NCBI GenBank assembly: GCA_013388735.1
Contig: JACAES010000094.1
Span: 20,099-84,098, forward strand
Reading direction: 5' to 3'
Length of the DNA stretch: 64,000 bases
Origin: Chloroflexota bacterium
GTDB taxonomy: Bacteria > Chloroflexota > Anaerolineae > Aggregatilineales > Phototrophicaceae
Numbering within the stretch: the stretch's first letter is position 1; each line of letters opens with the position of its first letter. A program made the position numbers and the translations under genes. This document shows positions 51,428 through 62,123 of the stretch, one piece after another. The notes beneath the pieces were generated by a model. The model did not search any database. It worked only from the letters and a program-made list of their open reading frames with translations, and was not told where the DNA came from.

Positions 51428-53887
51428 TCAGGTGGTTGGCGGCGAAGCTGTCTCAAGCGGCGCAAGCGGCAGGCCGATCACAAAAACGGTGCCGCTGCCG
51501 AGCGTGCTTTCCAGATCGATTCGCCCGCCGTGTGCCTCAACAACCATCTTCACAATGCTCAACCCCAGCCCGATGCCGCCGGAATCAATCGTGCGCGACG
51601 CATCGGCCCGGTAAAACAGATCAAATATGTGCGGCTGGTGTTCCGGGCTGATACCGGTGCCGGTATCACGCACCTCGATCTCAATGTTATCTTCGACCAG
51701 CCGCGTGCCGACTGTGACCGCCCCGCCCGGCGGCGTATAGGTGATCGCGTTCATAATCAGGTGACGGATCGCCCGCGCCAGTTCCGTCGCATTGACGGCG
51801 ATCAGCGGCAGGTAGGGATGCGCTTTAAAGACAAAATTCAGTTCTTTCTCCTGGGCGCGCGCGGCCAGATCATGCATCAGCCCTTCGATCAGACGGTTCA
51901 GGTCATATGGTACGGTGTTCGGGTCGGTCACAGCGGATACGGTGTACAGATTATCCAACTGGCCGCTCAACCGCTCCACGCACTCATGAATCCGATGCAG
52001 ACGGGGCTGCATAGCCTGGCGTGTTTCGTCGTTCAGGGCGCGTTCGATCAGGTAGCGGCTGGTTTCGATGTTCGCCAGCGTGGTGCGGAAATCGTGCGAG
52101 ATGGCGCGCACGAACTGGCCGAGCAGTTTCAGCCGCTCCCGCTGGAGCGCCAGCCGCAGCTTTTGCGCCTCGGCCTCTTTGTGCGCGGTGATGTTCTGCG
52201 CCACGCCATAGATGCGCACAACGCGCTTCTGTTCGGCATCCCATACCGGCAGGCGGTGAAGCAGCACCCAGATGTACGCGCCGCTGCGGGTCAGCAGGCG
52301 GTACTCGCCGGCGTTGGCCTGCCCTTCAGCCACCTGCCGGATGTCCTGCAAAGCGCGGTCGGCATCCTCCGGGTGGTACAGGTTGTGCAGGCCGATTGCA
52401 TTGGCATCCTCCCAGCTAAAGCCGGTGATGTGCCGGTACGAATCGGTAATCCAGTCCATGACTGTACTGCCATCAGGTTCAACCCGCAGCGAATAGGCAT
52501 AATCAGAAATCAACTCGGAGATGATGCGGTAGCGTTCCTCGCTTTCCCGTAGGGCGGCCTCGGCGCGCTTGCGTTCGGTGATGTCCTCAAACAGCACCAC
52601 CGCGCCGCTGATAGTCCCCTGCGCGTCGCGCAGCGGGCCGCCGGAAATGCCGACATCCACCAGCGAACCATCCCGGCGTTTCCGGTAGGTCTCCCTGCCG
52701 ATCAGCACGCGGCCATGCTCAATCATCTCGTGCAGAAATTCCTGATATTCCGCCTGCTTTTCCTCCGGCACAATCGGATAGGGCCGGCCCAGGACTTCCC
52801 GCTCCTTCCAGCCAAAGGTGCGCTCCGCCGCCGCATTCCAGAGCGTCACCACTCCATCCAGATCAAGCGCCACAATCGGCAGCGGCGAGTGATTAACCAC
52901 GACCTGGATCATCTGGTTTGCTTCTCGCAGGATGGATTCGATCTGCTTCCGTTCGCTGATGTCCCGCGCCACCCCGGAAACATAAACCATGCGTCCGTCT
53001 TCCATCACCGGCGATACTTTTAACTCCGTCCACACATATGCTCCAGACTGTGTAAGCAGGCGCAGTTCAAACGGCGGCGGCGATTCGCCCTTGCGCATGT
53101 GCCGGAACAGCGAAACCGCCAGCGGTTGGTCATCGGGATGAATGAAATCCATGACCGAGCGGCCAAGAATCGCCTGGCGCGGCCAGCCCACAAGCTGCTC
53201 AACCACGCTGTTCAGGCCGGTGATGGTGCCGTCCGGCTGGTGGGTGTACACGACATCGCGCAGGTTTTCCACCAGGCTGCGATAACGGGTTTCGCTTTCC
53301 GTCAACTGCACCTGCCGCTGGATCTCTCGCTGCCGGTAGAAATGTACGACCAGCAAAATCGGCACGCCCAGCAGGATATTAAACGCCAGCGGCCCGGCGA
53401 TGATTTCCCGCGCAAAAGACGGCGGCGACAGCAGGGCCAGCAGCACCATCCCGGCGATCTGGATGATGTACAGAACTGCGCCCACGCGCGGGGAAAAAAT
53501 CAGGCTGCTGAAAACCGTGACCGCGATAAAATAGTGCAGCGTCCGCAGCGCGCTGTCACCTCCGTCAAGGACAGACATGACCATAATCGTCCCAAACCCA
53601 TAAAGGATGACCAGTACAGCAGACAACCGGTAAAAGCCGCGCCGGTTCAGCACAAAGCAGACCGTCAGTACGGCCATATTGAGAAAGCCGACTGCAAACC
53701 AAGGACTCGTCCAGGGGGCGCCGCCGTGCGTCAGAAACGGCAGCAGCCAGATGACCATGCCTGCCAGGGCGATAAACAACAGCAGCGCCGTCAGCAGTTC
53801 GGCCTGCCGCCGCTCTTCCTGCTGGCGAACGGCAGGAACAGGCCCGGTCAGAAATTTCCAGCATTGCCTCATTCGTGGTAGCCGCAT
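51428..53887 (-). CDS. Membrane PAS-domain sensor histidine kinase
   Basis: An 819-residue kinase starting at the ATG at 53887 (a TTG at 53911 is a less likely alternative). The first 190 residues have five to six membrane helices. Three PAS/PAC units follow: SLVENLRDVVYTHQPDGTI, VVNHSPLPIVALDLDG and ELISDYAYSLRVEPDG. The phospho-acceptor box is AISHDFRTTLANIETSRYL, with Phe in place of the usual Glu-Leu, and HATPase_c follows (HLIMNAITYTPPGG, GGIGLGLSIVKMVVEAHGG). No receiver domain is attached and no response regulator lies beside it, so its partner is elsewhere. Confidence 0.92.
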   Translation of the reverse strand: MRLPRMRQCWKFLTGPVPAVRQQEERRQAELLTALLLFIALAGMVIWLLPFLTHGGAPWTSPWFAVGFLNMAVLTVCFVLNRRGFYRLSAVLVILYGFGTIMVMSVLDGGDSALRTLHYFIAVTVFSSLIFSPRVGAVLYIIQIAGMVLLALLSPPSFAREIIAGPLAFNILLGVPILLVVHFYRQREIQRQVQLTESETRYRSLVENLRDVVYTHQPDGTITGLNSVVEQLVGWPRQAILGRSVMDFIHPDDQPLAVSLFRHMRKGESPPPFELRLLTQSGAYVWTELKVSPVMEDGRMVYVSGVARDISERKQIESILREANQMIQVVVNHSPLPIVALDLDGVVTLWNAAAERTFGWKEREVLGRPYPIVPEEKQAEYQEFLHEMIEHGRVLIGRETYRKRRDGSLVDVGISGGPLRDAQGTISGAVVLFEDITERKRAEAALRESEERYRIISELISDYAYSLRVEPDGSTVMDWITDSYRHITGFSWEDANAIGLHNLYHPEDADRALQDIRQVAEGQANAGEYRLLTRSGAYIWVLLHRLPVWDAEQKRVVRIYGVAQNITAHKEAEAQKLRLALQRERLKLLGQFVRAISHDFRTTLANIETSRYLIERALNDETRQAMQPRLHRIHECVERLSGQLDNLYTVSAVTDPNTVPYDLNRLIEGLMHDLAARAQEKELNFVFKAHPYLPLIAVNATELARAIRHLIMNAITYTPPGGAVTVGTRLVEDNIEIEVRDTGTGISPEHQPHIFDLFYRADASRTIDSGGIGLGLSIVKMVVEAHGGRIDLESTLGSGTVFVIGLPLAPLETASPPTT

Positions 53888-54034
53888 TTTTGATTCACAA
53901 TACGATCCCAATCAAGCTGATTTAAGAGATGAGTGGAAGCAGCGGTTTTAAACGATTCTAGCACACACAGCCTCTGGAGACACTTAACCTGACCGGTCGA
54001 ACAAATCAGCGACAGGGGAAACGACCGCCGTCGA

Positions 54035-54116
54035 AAATTTCGTACACCGTGTAGGAAAAGGCTGTGCGAAATTTCACATAAGTGCGCATCCCATCCGGGC
54101 AAAAATTCTGTACACT
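54035..54116 (+). promoter_or_regulatory. Inverted repeat and -10 box upstream of aceB
   Basis: AAATTTCGTACA (54035-54046) and TGTGCGAAATTT (54063-54074) are reverse complements with one mismatch and a 16-bp spacer. A TACACT box (54111-54116) follows 36 bases later. The divergent spacer of 335 bp (53888-54222) holds nothing else I recognise. The repeat is a candidate operator for the glyoxylate shunt genes or for the divergent kinase. Confidence 0.45.
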
Positions 54117-54222
54117 GAACATGTTGTTAATCAAATGCAGATTTGATTATACGAGCCATCGCAATCCATCATCTCAACCGTTTTTTTTGTTCATGCTTTG
54201 TGTTAGAAAGGTGAAGCCCTCT

Positions 54223-55821
54223 ATGACCCCTTCAGCCGTCCAGGTGGCAGGCGTGCAGATCACGGCGCCCATCCCGCCAGAGTACACCGACATCCTCACG
54301 CCGGAGGCGCTGGCATTCGTCGCTAAACTGGCGCGCGCGTTTACCACCCGGCGCGACGACCTGCTCCGGCGGCGCGTCCAGCGCCAGGCCGAAATTGACG
54401 CCGGCAGCCTGCCGGACTTCCTGCCGGAAACGGCGCACATCCGCGAAAGCGACTGGCGCGTGGCGCCCTGCCCGCCCGATCTGCAGGATCGCCGTGTCGA
54501 GATCACCGGCCCCACCGACCGGAAGATGGTCATCAACGCGCTGAACTCCGGCGCAAAGGTATTCATGGCGGATTTTGAGGACGCCAACTCGCCCACCTGG
54601 GACAACCTGATCGAAGGCCAGATCAACCTGCGCGACGCCATCCGCCGCGTCATCGAATTCACCAGCCCGGAAGGCAAACACTACCGGCTCAACCCGCAGA
54701 CCGCCGTCCTGATGGTGCGCCCACGCGGCTGGCACTTAAACGAAAAACACATGCTGGTGGATGACCAGCCTATCCCCGGCGGCCTGTTCGACTTCGGCCT
54801 GTATTTTTTCCACAACGCTCATGAACTGCTGCGGCGCGGCAGCGGGCCGTACTTCTACCTGCCGAAACTGGAAAGCCACCTGGAAGCGCGGTTGTGGAAC
54901 GACGTTTTTAATATGGCGCAGGACGAACTGAACATCCCGCGCGGCACCATCAAAGCTACTGTTCTGATCGAAACCATCCTGGCGGCTTTTGAAACCGAGG
55001 AAATCCTGTACGAACTGCGCGACCATTCTGCCGGGTTAAACTGTGGGCGTTGGGATTACATCTTCAGCTTCATCAAAAAGTTCCGCAGCAGGCCGGATTT
55101 CGTGCTGCCCGACCGGGCGCTGGTGACGATGACCGTCCCTATGATGCGCTCCTACTCGCTGCTGGTCATCAAAAACTGCCACCGGCGCGGCGCGTTTGCG
55201 ATGGGCGGCATGGCCGCGCAAATTCCGATCAAGAGCAATCCAGAAGTCAACGAACAGGCTTTAGCGAAGGTGCGCGCCGACAAACTGCGCGAAGCCCAGG
55301 ACGGCCACGACGGAACGTGGGTGGCGCATCCCGGCCTCGTCCCGGTGGCGACGGAGATTTTCGATGAGTTCATGCCGCAGCCCAACCAGCTTAACCGGCA
55401 GCGCGACGACGTGCAGGTGACTGCCGCCGACCTGCTGACCCCGCCCCAGGGGCCGATCACCGAAAACGGCGTGCGCTGGAATATCAAAGTCGGCATTCAA
55501 TATCTGGAAGCCTGGCTGGGCGGCAACGGCTGCGTGCCGCTGTATTACCTGATGGAAGATGCCGCCACATCGGAAATCTGCCGCACGCAGATCTGGCAGT
55601 GGCTGCACCACGAGGCCGCTCTGGAAGATGGCCGTCGTCTGACGCCGGGGCTGTACGATAGGTTCCTGGCCGACGAACTGGAAGCCATTCGCGGCGAACT
55701 CGGCGACGAACGTTACCAGAACGGCCACTTTCCGCTGGCGACCCGCCTGTTCACCGACATGGTAAAAGCGCAGGACTTCGTAGAGTTTCTGACGCTGCCG
55801 GCCTACGAACATCTACCGTAA
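54223..55821 (+). CDS. aceB: Malate synthase A
   Basis: A 532-residue enzyme of normal length. The ATG at 54223 has AAAGGTG upstream and gives the usual N-terminus; starts further upstream would add 47 implausible residues. Diagnostic blocks are [83 protein letters not shown] and the C-terminal [20 protein letters not shown] with the catalytic Asp. It condenses glyoxylate with acetyl-CoA to malate. It is followed by isocitrate lyase, completing the glyoxylate shunt for growth on acetate or other C2 compounds. Confidence 0.97.
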   Translation: MTPSAVQVAGVQITAPIPPEYTDILTPEALAFVAKLARAFTTRRDDLLRRRVQRQAEIDAGSLPDFLPETAHIRESDWRVAPCPPDLQDRRVEITGPTDRKMVINALNSGAKVFMADFEDANSPTWDNLIEGQINLRDAIRRVIEFTSPEGKHYRLNPQTAVLMVRPRGWHLNEKHMLVDDQPIPGGLFDFGLYFFHNAHELLRRGSGPYFYLPKLESHLEARLWNDVFNMAQDELNIPRGTIKATVLIETILAAFETEEILYELRDHSAGLNCGRWDYIFSFIKKFRSRPDFVLPDRALVTMTVPMMRSYSLLVIKNCHRRGAFAMGGMAAQIPIKSNPEVNEQALAKVRADKLREAQDGHDGTWVAHPGLVPVATEIFDEFMPQPNQLNRQRDDVQVTAADLLTPPQGPITENGVRWNIKVGIQYLEAWLGGNGCVPLYYLMEDAATSEICRTQIWQWLHHEAALEDGRRLTPGLYDRFLADELEAIRGELGDERYQNGHFPLATRLFTDMVKAQDFVEFLTLPAYEHLP

Positions 55822-55932
55822 GCCTTAACGTCCGGCCACGTGCCGGGACTGTAGGACGCGCCAGTGGGCGCGCCCCTGCTGTATTCAATGATGAGTTTAC
55901 ATTTGTCTGACGTGAGGAGGAGTAAAGCCAAT
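55822..55932 (+). repeat. aceB-aceA spacer with hairpin
   Basis: GG-A-CGCGCC (54-62 of the 55800s) pairs with GGCGCG-C-CC across an AGTG loop, and CCTGCTGTATT follows. Its flank matches the hairpin near 50676. It is not U-rich enough to be a strong terminator, so aceB and aceA may still be co-transcribed. GAGGAGGAG at 55914-55922 begins the aceA ribosome site. Confidence 0.4.
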
Positions 55933-57240
<1,308 letters not shown>

Positions 57241-57594
57241 CTATCCGAAACGTCGGATCGCCCCTCTGGGTGAACGGGAAAGGGCTATCGCATGAAGACA
57301 CTTCGTCTTAATAAACGCGCTTTTGCCCTATGACCCCAACCCCCTCACGCTCAGGGGACAGCCCTCACCCCCGGCCCCTCTCCCGAACGTGCCTTCGGCA
57401 CTGGGAGAGGGGCGAAAATCAGCAGCGTCGCCTTGGCTTTCCCTGTCTCCCAGCCGCGCAGCGGCGTTCAGGAGAAAGGGGTCAGCGGGATGAGGGCTAA
57501 ATCGCACTGAAGTGAAATGCACCCGAACGGGCAAGGCCGGTTGCAATCAGCCCGGTTTTCTTCTACACTAATGACGTTCATCCGAGGGGTTTTT
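57241..57594. mobile_element. Intergenic region with MITE-like palindromic element
   Basis: The element at 57360-57498 begins AGCCCTCACCCC and ends with its inverted form, GGGATGAGGGCT. The imperfect terminal repeats span about 27 bases each side. An inner hairpin (CCCCTCTCCC with GGGAGAGGGG) lies near 57376-57412. At 139 bp and without an ORF, it fits a miniature inverted-repeat element, and its C-rich arm matches the palindrome at 7027-7069. A short hairpin, ATCCGA-AACG-TCGGAT (57243-57258), follows aceA. No gene is seen. Confidence 0.5.
57541..57569 (+). promoter_or_regulatory. Promoter of the hisS leader
   Basis: TTGCAA (57541-57546) and TACACT (57564-57569) are 17 bp apart. The transcript would begin near 57576, just before the leader peptide's ribosome site GAGGGG (57584-57589). 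Confidence 0.5.
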
Positions 57595-57639
57595 ATGTTT
57601 AATACCGTTCACCATCATTCGTCCCGGAAGCGTGGTTAG
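57595..57639 (+). CDS. Histidine-rich leader peptide of the hisS attenuator
   Basis: A 14-residue ORF, MFNTVHHHSSRKRG, with three consecutive His codons (CAC CAT CAT, 57610-57618) and a GAGGGG ribosome site five bases before the ATG. It lies 29 bases upstream of a terminator hairpin, and hisS follows. Slow translation at the His codons when charged tRNA-His is scarce would change the RNA fold downstream, as in classic his-operon attenuation. It is too short to be a functional protein otherwise. Confidence 0.75.
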   Translation: MFNTVHHHSSRKRG

Positions 57640-57667
57640 CTGACCCCAGACCGCTTTGTTTTAGCCG

Positions 57668-57693
57668 GCGTGGGCGTCAGTCCACGCTTTTTT
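57668..57693 (+). terminator. Attenuator terminator upstream of hisS
   Basis: GCGTGG (57668-57673) pairs with CCACGC (57682-57687) over an 8-base loop, and TTTTTT (57688-57693) follows. The loop contains GTCAG (57676-57680), which can pair with CTGAC (57640-57644) just after the leader stop. Another GCGTGG at 57630-57635 could also capture CCACGC. Both offer ways to prevent terminator formation. Confidence 0.75.
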
Positions 57694-57716
57694 ATTCTCT
57701 ACCGAGGAGTTCAGGG

Positions 57717-59048
57717 ATGTCCCAGGCCAAAATTAAACCCCGTCTGCCTAAAGGAATGCGCGACTTCCTGCCAGACGATATGCTCAAACGCGATTACGTG
57801 TTCGGCGTGGTGCGCGACGTATTCCACCTGTACGGTTTCGAGCCGCTGCAAACGCCGGTGCTGGAGCTAAAAGACACGCTGATGGGCAAATATGGCGAGG
57901 ACGCCGAGAAGCTCATCTACCATGCCCAGCACCCCGGCGGCAAGGAAGAAGTCGCCTTGCGCTACGACCTGACCGTTCCGCTGGCGCGGGTGGTGGCGCT
58001 GTACGAAAACGAGATCAGCCTGCCGTTCAAACGCTACCAACTGTCGCCGGTGTGGCGAGCAGAGCGCCCTCAGCGCGGGCGCTACCGCGAGTTTTACCAG
58101 TGCGACGCCGACATCGTGGGCGTGGCGGGCATGAACGCCGACGCTGAAATCCTGGGCGTGGTGGTTACGGCGCTGCGGCGGCTGGGTTTTTCGCAGTTCA
58201 GCGTCAAAATCAACAACCGCAAACTGCTGACGGCCATCGGCATTTATGCCGGCGTGCCGGACGAGCAGCTTGGCGACCTGTATCGCAGCGTGGACAAGTT
58301 CGACAAAATTGGCGCGGATGGCGTGCGGAACGAACTGCTGGAACGCGGCATCGGCCAGGAAGCTGTCGCCCGGATGATGGGCCTGATTCAGGCTAAACAG
58401 CCGGGGCTGGAAAGCCTGGACTACCTGGACGAGATCATGGGCGGCATCCCGGCGGCGCAGGCCGGCCTGCGCGAACTGCGCGAACTGGCCGGCCACCTGG
58501 ACGACGCGGGCATCCCGCCGGCCTTTTACGAGTTCGACCTGACGATGGTGCGCGGCCTGGGTTATTACACCGGCCCGATCTTCGAGACGGTCATCACCGA
58601 GCCGAACCTGGGCAGCGTCACCGGCGGCGGGCGCTACGATGATCTGGTCGGGCTGTTCCGCAAGGAAAGCCTGCCGACCACCGGCACGTCGCTGGGCATC
58701 GAGCGGATCATTGACCTGATGGACATCCTCGGCCTGTACCCCAACGGCATCGGCGGCACGGTCGTACAGGCTTTGGTAGCCGTGTTCAACGAGGACACGC
58801 GCCGCGACTCGACCCGGCTGGCGGCGGAACTGCGCGCGGCGGGCATCCAGACCGAACTCTACTTGCAGGACAAAAACCTGGGCAAGCAGTTGAACTACGC
58901 CGACAAAAAACGCATCCCACTGGTGGCCGTCCTGGGGCCGGAGGAAATCGCGGCGGGCGTGGTCAAACTTAAACGCCTGAGCGATGGCGCGGAAGTCATG
59001 GTCAGCCGGGGCGAAACCGGCGCAAAAGCGCGCGAGATGTTGGGGTAG
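57717..59048 (+). CDS. hisS: Histidyl-tRNA synthetase
   Basis: A 443-residue class II synthetase of normal size. It starts with LPKGMRDFLPDDM and has a motif 2 region RYQLSPVWRAERPQRGRYREFYQCDADIVG. FEFDLTMVRGLGYYTGPIFE matches the His-specific loop LDxxxVRGLxYYTG, and GGGRYDDLVG and TGTSLGIERI are further signatures. A C-terminal anticodon-binding domain follows (TVVQALVAVFNEDTRRDSTRLA). A GAGGAG site precedes the ATG. Expression appears controlled by the leader-peptide attenuator immediately upstream, which is fitting because the enzyme charges tRNA-His. Confidence 0.96.
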   Translation: MSQAKIKPRLPKGMRDFLPDDMLKRDYVFGVVRDVFHLYGFEPLQTPVLELKDTLMGKYGEDAEKLIYHAQHPGGKEEVALRYDLTVPLARVVALYENEISLPFKRYQLSPVWRAERPQRGRYREFYQCDADIVGVAGMNADAEILGVVVTALRRLGFSQFSVKINNRKLLTAIGIYAGVPDEQLGDLYRSVDKFDKIGADGVRNELLERGIGQEAVARMMGLIQAKQPGLESLDYLDEIMGGIPAAQAGLRELRELAGHLDDAGIPPAFYEFDLTMVRGLGYYTGPIFETVITEPNLGSVTGGGRYDDLVGLFRKESLPTTGTSLGIERIIDLMDILGLYPNGIGGTVVQALVAVFNEDTRRDSTRLAAELRAAGIQTELYLQDKNLGKQLNYADKKRIPLVAVLGPEEIAAGVVKLKRLSDGAEVMVSRGETGAKAREMLG

Positions 59049-59255
59049 AATAAGGGCAGGATTCGGCCTGCACGTGCCGACGCTGTGGGCAGCGGAACTA
59101 CCCGGCCCGGCAGCGGTCGTGGCGGCCATGCAGGCATTACTGGCAGACGAAACATAAGCCGGACTGCGCCTCGCCACCATCAACGGAAAACGGCCTCAAT
59201 TACTGCTATACTGTAATCACTTACATTACAGACCGTTTTTCGGAGAGGGGGAGCG
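59049..59255. other. hisS-ABC spacer, possible gene tail
   Basis: Between hisS and the ABC transporter the plus strand reads PTLWAAELPGPAAVV then AAMQALLADET and a stop at about 59155. It looks like the end of a protein but has no convincing start. It is short and could be chance. The rest is the promoter and operator of the ABC genes. Confidence 0.3.
59204..59231 (+). promoter_or_regulatory. Extended -10 promoter with operator for the ABC exporter
   Basis: TGCTATACT (59204-59212) is an extended -10 element. Overlapping the expected start of transcription is an inverted repeat, CTGTAAT (59211-59217) and ATTACAG (59225-59231), with a 7-bp spacer. This is the size of a GntR- or TetR-type dimer operator. 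The regulator is not encoded nearby. Confidence 0.55.
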
Positions 59256-59999
<744 letters not shown>

Positions 60000-60010
60000 G
60001 GGGTGCGCTG

Positions 60011-62053
60011 ATGTCATCCATTTACGGGCTGGCCTGGCGCTACCTGTTCGCCAACCGGGTGCGTTCGCTGTTAAGTGTCGCGGCAGTGATGCTGGGCGTG
60101 GCCGTGACCATCTCCGGCAGCATGATCGCCGGATCGGTGCGCGAGGGCATTTTGCGGTCAGACGAACTGCGCGTTTTGCTGGAAGGCATGATCGCCATGC
60201 TCGACCCGGCCATGCTGTTCATCGGCATGGTGGTAATGCTGGCAGCCGGCTTCCTGATCTTCAACACCTTCGGCATGACCATCACCCGCCGCCGCCAGCA
60301 GATCGGCGGTTTGCGGGCATTAGGTTTGACGCGCGGCCAGACCATGCGCGTGATTCTGGCGGAGGCGCTGCTGCTGGGCGTGGTCGGCGTGGCGCTGGGT
60401 GTGATCTTCAGCGTGGTTCTGGGACAGGTGTTGATCGCTTTCATCAAACCGTTCGCCGAGCGCATGGTGGCCTTTGGCGATGCCGCGCCGGAGCTGCCGG
60501 TGGTGATCTTCGCGGCGGTGATGGGCTTGCTGATTACGCTGCTGTCGGTGCTGCTGCCGGCGCGCCGGGCCGCGCGCGCGGCTCCGCTGGATGCCCTGCG
60601 CGAGCCGGCAGCCGCCCAGATCGAACCGGCGCGGCGTGGGCAAACGGTGCTGGGAACGCTGCTGATGGCCGGGCTGCTGGCTTACGTCATCCTGATGCCG
60701 CCGGGTGAATGGGTGACGTATCCGCTGGACGCCCCCCTAACGGCGCTGGTCATCCTGCTGTGGCTGGCAGGGGTGCTGCTGCTGCTGCCGGGGGTGATCG
60801 GCCTGGCGGCGCGCCTGGGACGCTGGCTGCTGCCCGGCGCGACAGGCCGCCTGATGACCGACAATCTGCGGCGGGCGCGCGGGCGGGTTTTGCTCACGGT
60901 GCTGACGCTGGCTTTTGCCCTGCTGGTCATCATCGCGCTGAACGGCTTTATGGAATTTTTCCTTAACCACAGCGTCGGCGCTACCCTGAAGGCCGCCGAG
61001 CAGCGCGATGCGCTTTTCGTATCGCGTCTTGATATCGCCAGCGGTTGGGGCGAAGTCATCGGGCGCGGCCTGGAGAGTGTCATGCTGGCCGACGACGAAC
61101 TGCACGCGCTGGTGGAAGTGGTCGAAGGAAGCGCGAACTACACCCTGAATTATTTCGTCGTCGTACCGGAACTGTCATTTTTTGGCAGCGGATACTTTTC
61201 GTACATGATTGACCCGGTGCTGCTGCGCGGGGTGGGCGACGCCATGTTCACGTTCTCGGAAGGCGACTGGGACACGGCGCTGCCGGTGATGGAAGCCGGC
61301 TGCGGGGTGCTGGTTTCGCCGGCGGTGGCCGCCCGCAATAACGTCGGCCTGGGCGATACGCTCACCGTCACCGGGCGCAGCGGGCCGCTGGACTGCACGA
61401 TTGCCGGCCTCGGCACGTCGGTCGCGGGGGCGACCATCATCAGCGACACCCAACATGACCAGCTCACGGATATGAACCCGTCGCTGGTGCTGATTTTGCC
61501 GCGCCTCGATACCGACCCCGCCGAACTGGCCGCCCGCATCCAGGCCCTCAGCGCCGATTTCCCCGAAATACGGCTGACCTGGGTTTCCGATTTTGCGGTC
61601 GCGCTGGACGATTCGGGCGAAATCATCAATGTGGCATTCAACGCCATGCTGGTGCTGGCGAGTTTTGCGGCGGCCTTCGGCGTGGTCAACACCATGCTGA
61701 TGAGCGTGGACGAACGCCGGCGCGAGATCGGCCTGCTGCGGGCGGTGGGCGCTACCCGCGCCCAGATGCGGCGCATCATCATCGGCGAGGCGGTTTTTAT
61801 GGGGGTGGTCGGCGGGGTGGTTGGCCTGGCGGCGGGGCTGGGGGCGGTGCTGATTATTGTGCTGACTTACGGCCTGAACAGCATCGGCCTTAAGGCTGAT
61901 CTGCTGCCGATTGCGCTGGCATCGGCGCAGGCCGCGCTGGCGACCGGTTTCGCGGGTTTGATCGCTGCGCCGGTGGTGGCGGCGCTGGCGGCCTGGCTGC
62001 CGGCACGCAGCATCCTGCGCGAAACACCCATCGAGACGCTGGCGTTGACCTGA
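60011..62053 (+). CDS. ABC transporter permease (FtsX/MacB-like)
   Basis: A 680-residue permease with two FtsX units. The first (about 10-200) has helices around LLSVAAVMLGVAVTISGSMIAG, MLFIGMVVMLAAGFLIFNTFGM, LLLGVVGVALGVIFSV and VVIFAAVMGLLITLLSVLLPARRAARAAPLDALREP. The second has helices near TALVILLWLAGVLLLLPGVIGL and LTLAFALLVIIALNGFMEFF, an extracellular domain of about 230 residues, and NVAFNAMLVLASFAAAFGVVNTMLMSVDERRREIGLLRAVGATRAQM before the final two helices. The first unit lacks the large external domain seen in MacB. It is co-transcribed with the ATPase gene. Confidence 0.93.
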   Translation: MSSIYGLAWRYLFANRVRSLLSVAAVMLGVAVTISGSMIAGSVREGILRSDELRVLLEGMIAMLDPAMLFIGMVVMLAAGFLIFNTFGMTITRRRQQIGGLRALGLTRGQTMRVILAEALLLGVVGVALGVIFSVVLGQVLIAFIKPFAERMVAFGDAAPELPVVIFAAVMGLLITLLSVLLPARRAARAAPLDALREPAAAQIEPARRGQTVLGTLLMAGLLAYVILMPPGEWVTYPLDAPLTALVILLWLAGVLLLLPGVIGLAARLGRWLLPGATGRLMTDNLRRARGRVLLTVLTLAFALLVIIALNGFMEFFLNHSVGATLKAAEQRDALFVSRLDIASGWGEVIGRGLESVMLADDELHALVEVVEGSANYTLNYFVVVPELSFFGSGYFSYMIDPVLLRGVGDAMFTFSEGDWDTALPVMEAGCGVLVSPAVAARNNVGLGDTLTVTGRSGPLDCTIAGLGTSVAGATIISDTQHDQLTDMNPSLVLILPRLDTDPAELAARIQALSADFPEIRLTWVSDFAVALDDSGEIINVAFNAMLVLASFAAAFGVVNTMLMSVDERRREIGLLRAVGATRAQMRRIIIGEAVFMGVVGGVVGLAAGLGAVLIIVLTYGLNSIGLKADLLPIALASAQAALATGFAGLIAAPVVAALAAWLPARSILRETPIETLALT

Positions 62054-62123
62054 TTGTGTTTCCACCCCGGCAGCAGCGGGGTGTGTCTGGTAAAATGAAC
62101 TCGCAAACCGGAAACGCACATCA

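Noticed and set aside
57541..57716. T-box riboswitch upstream of hisS
   Set aside because: No T-box sequence or specifier stem is seen; the leader peptide with consecutive His codons explains the terminator better.
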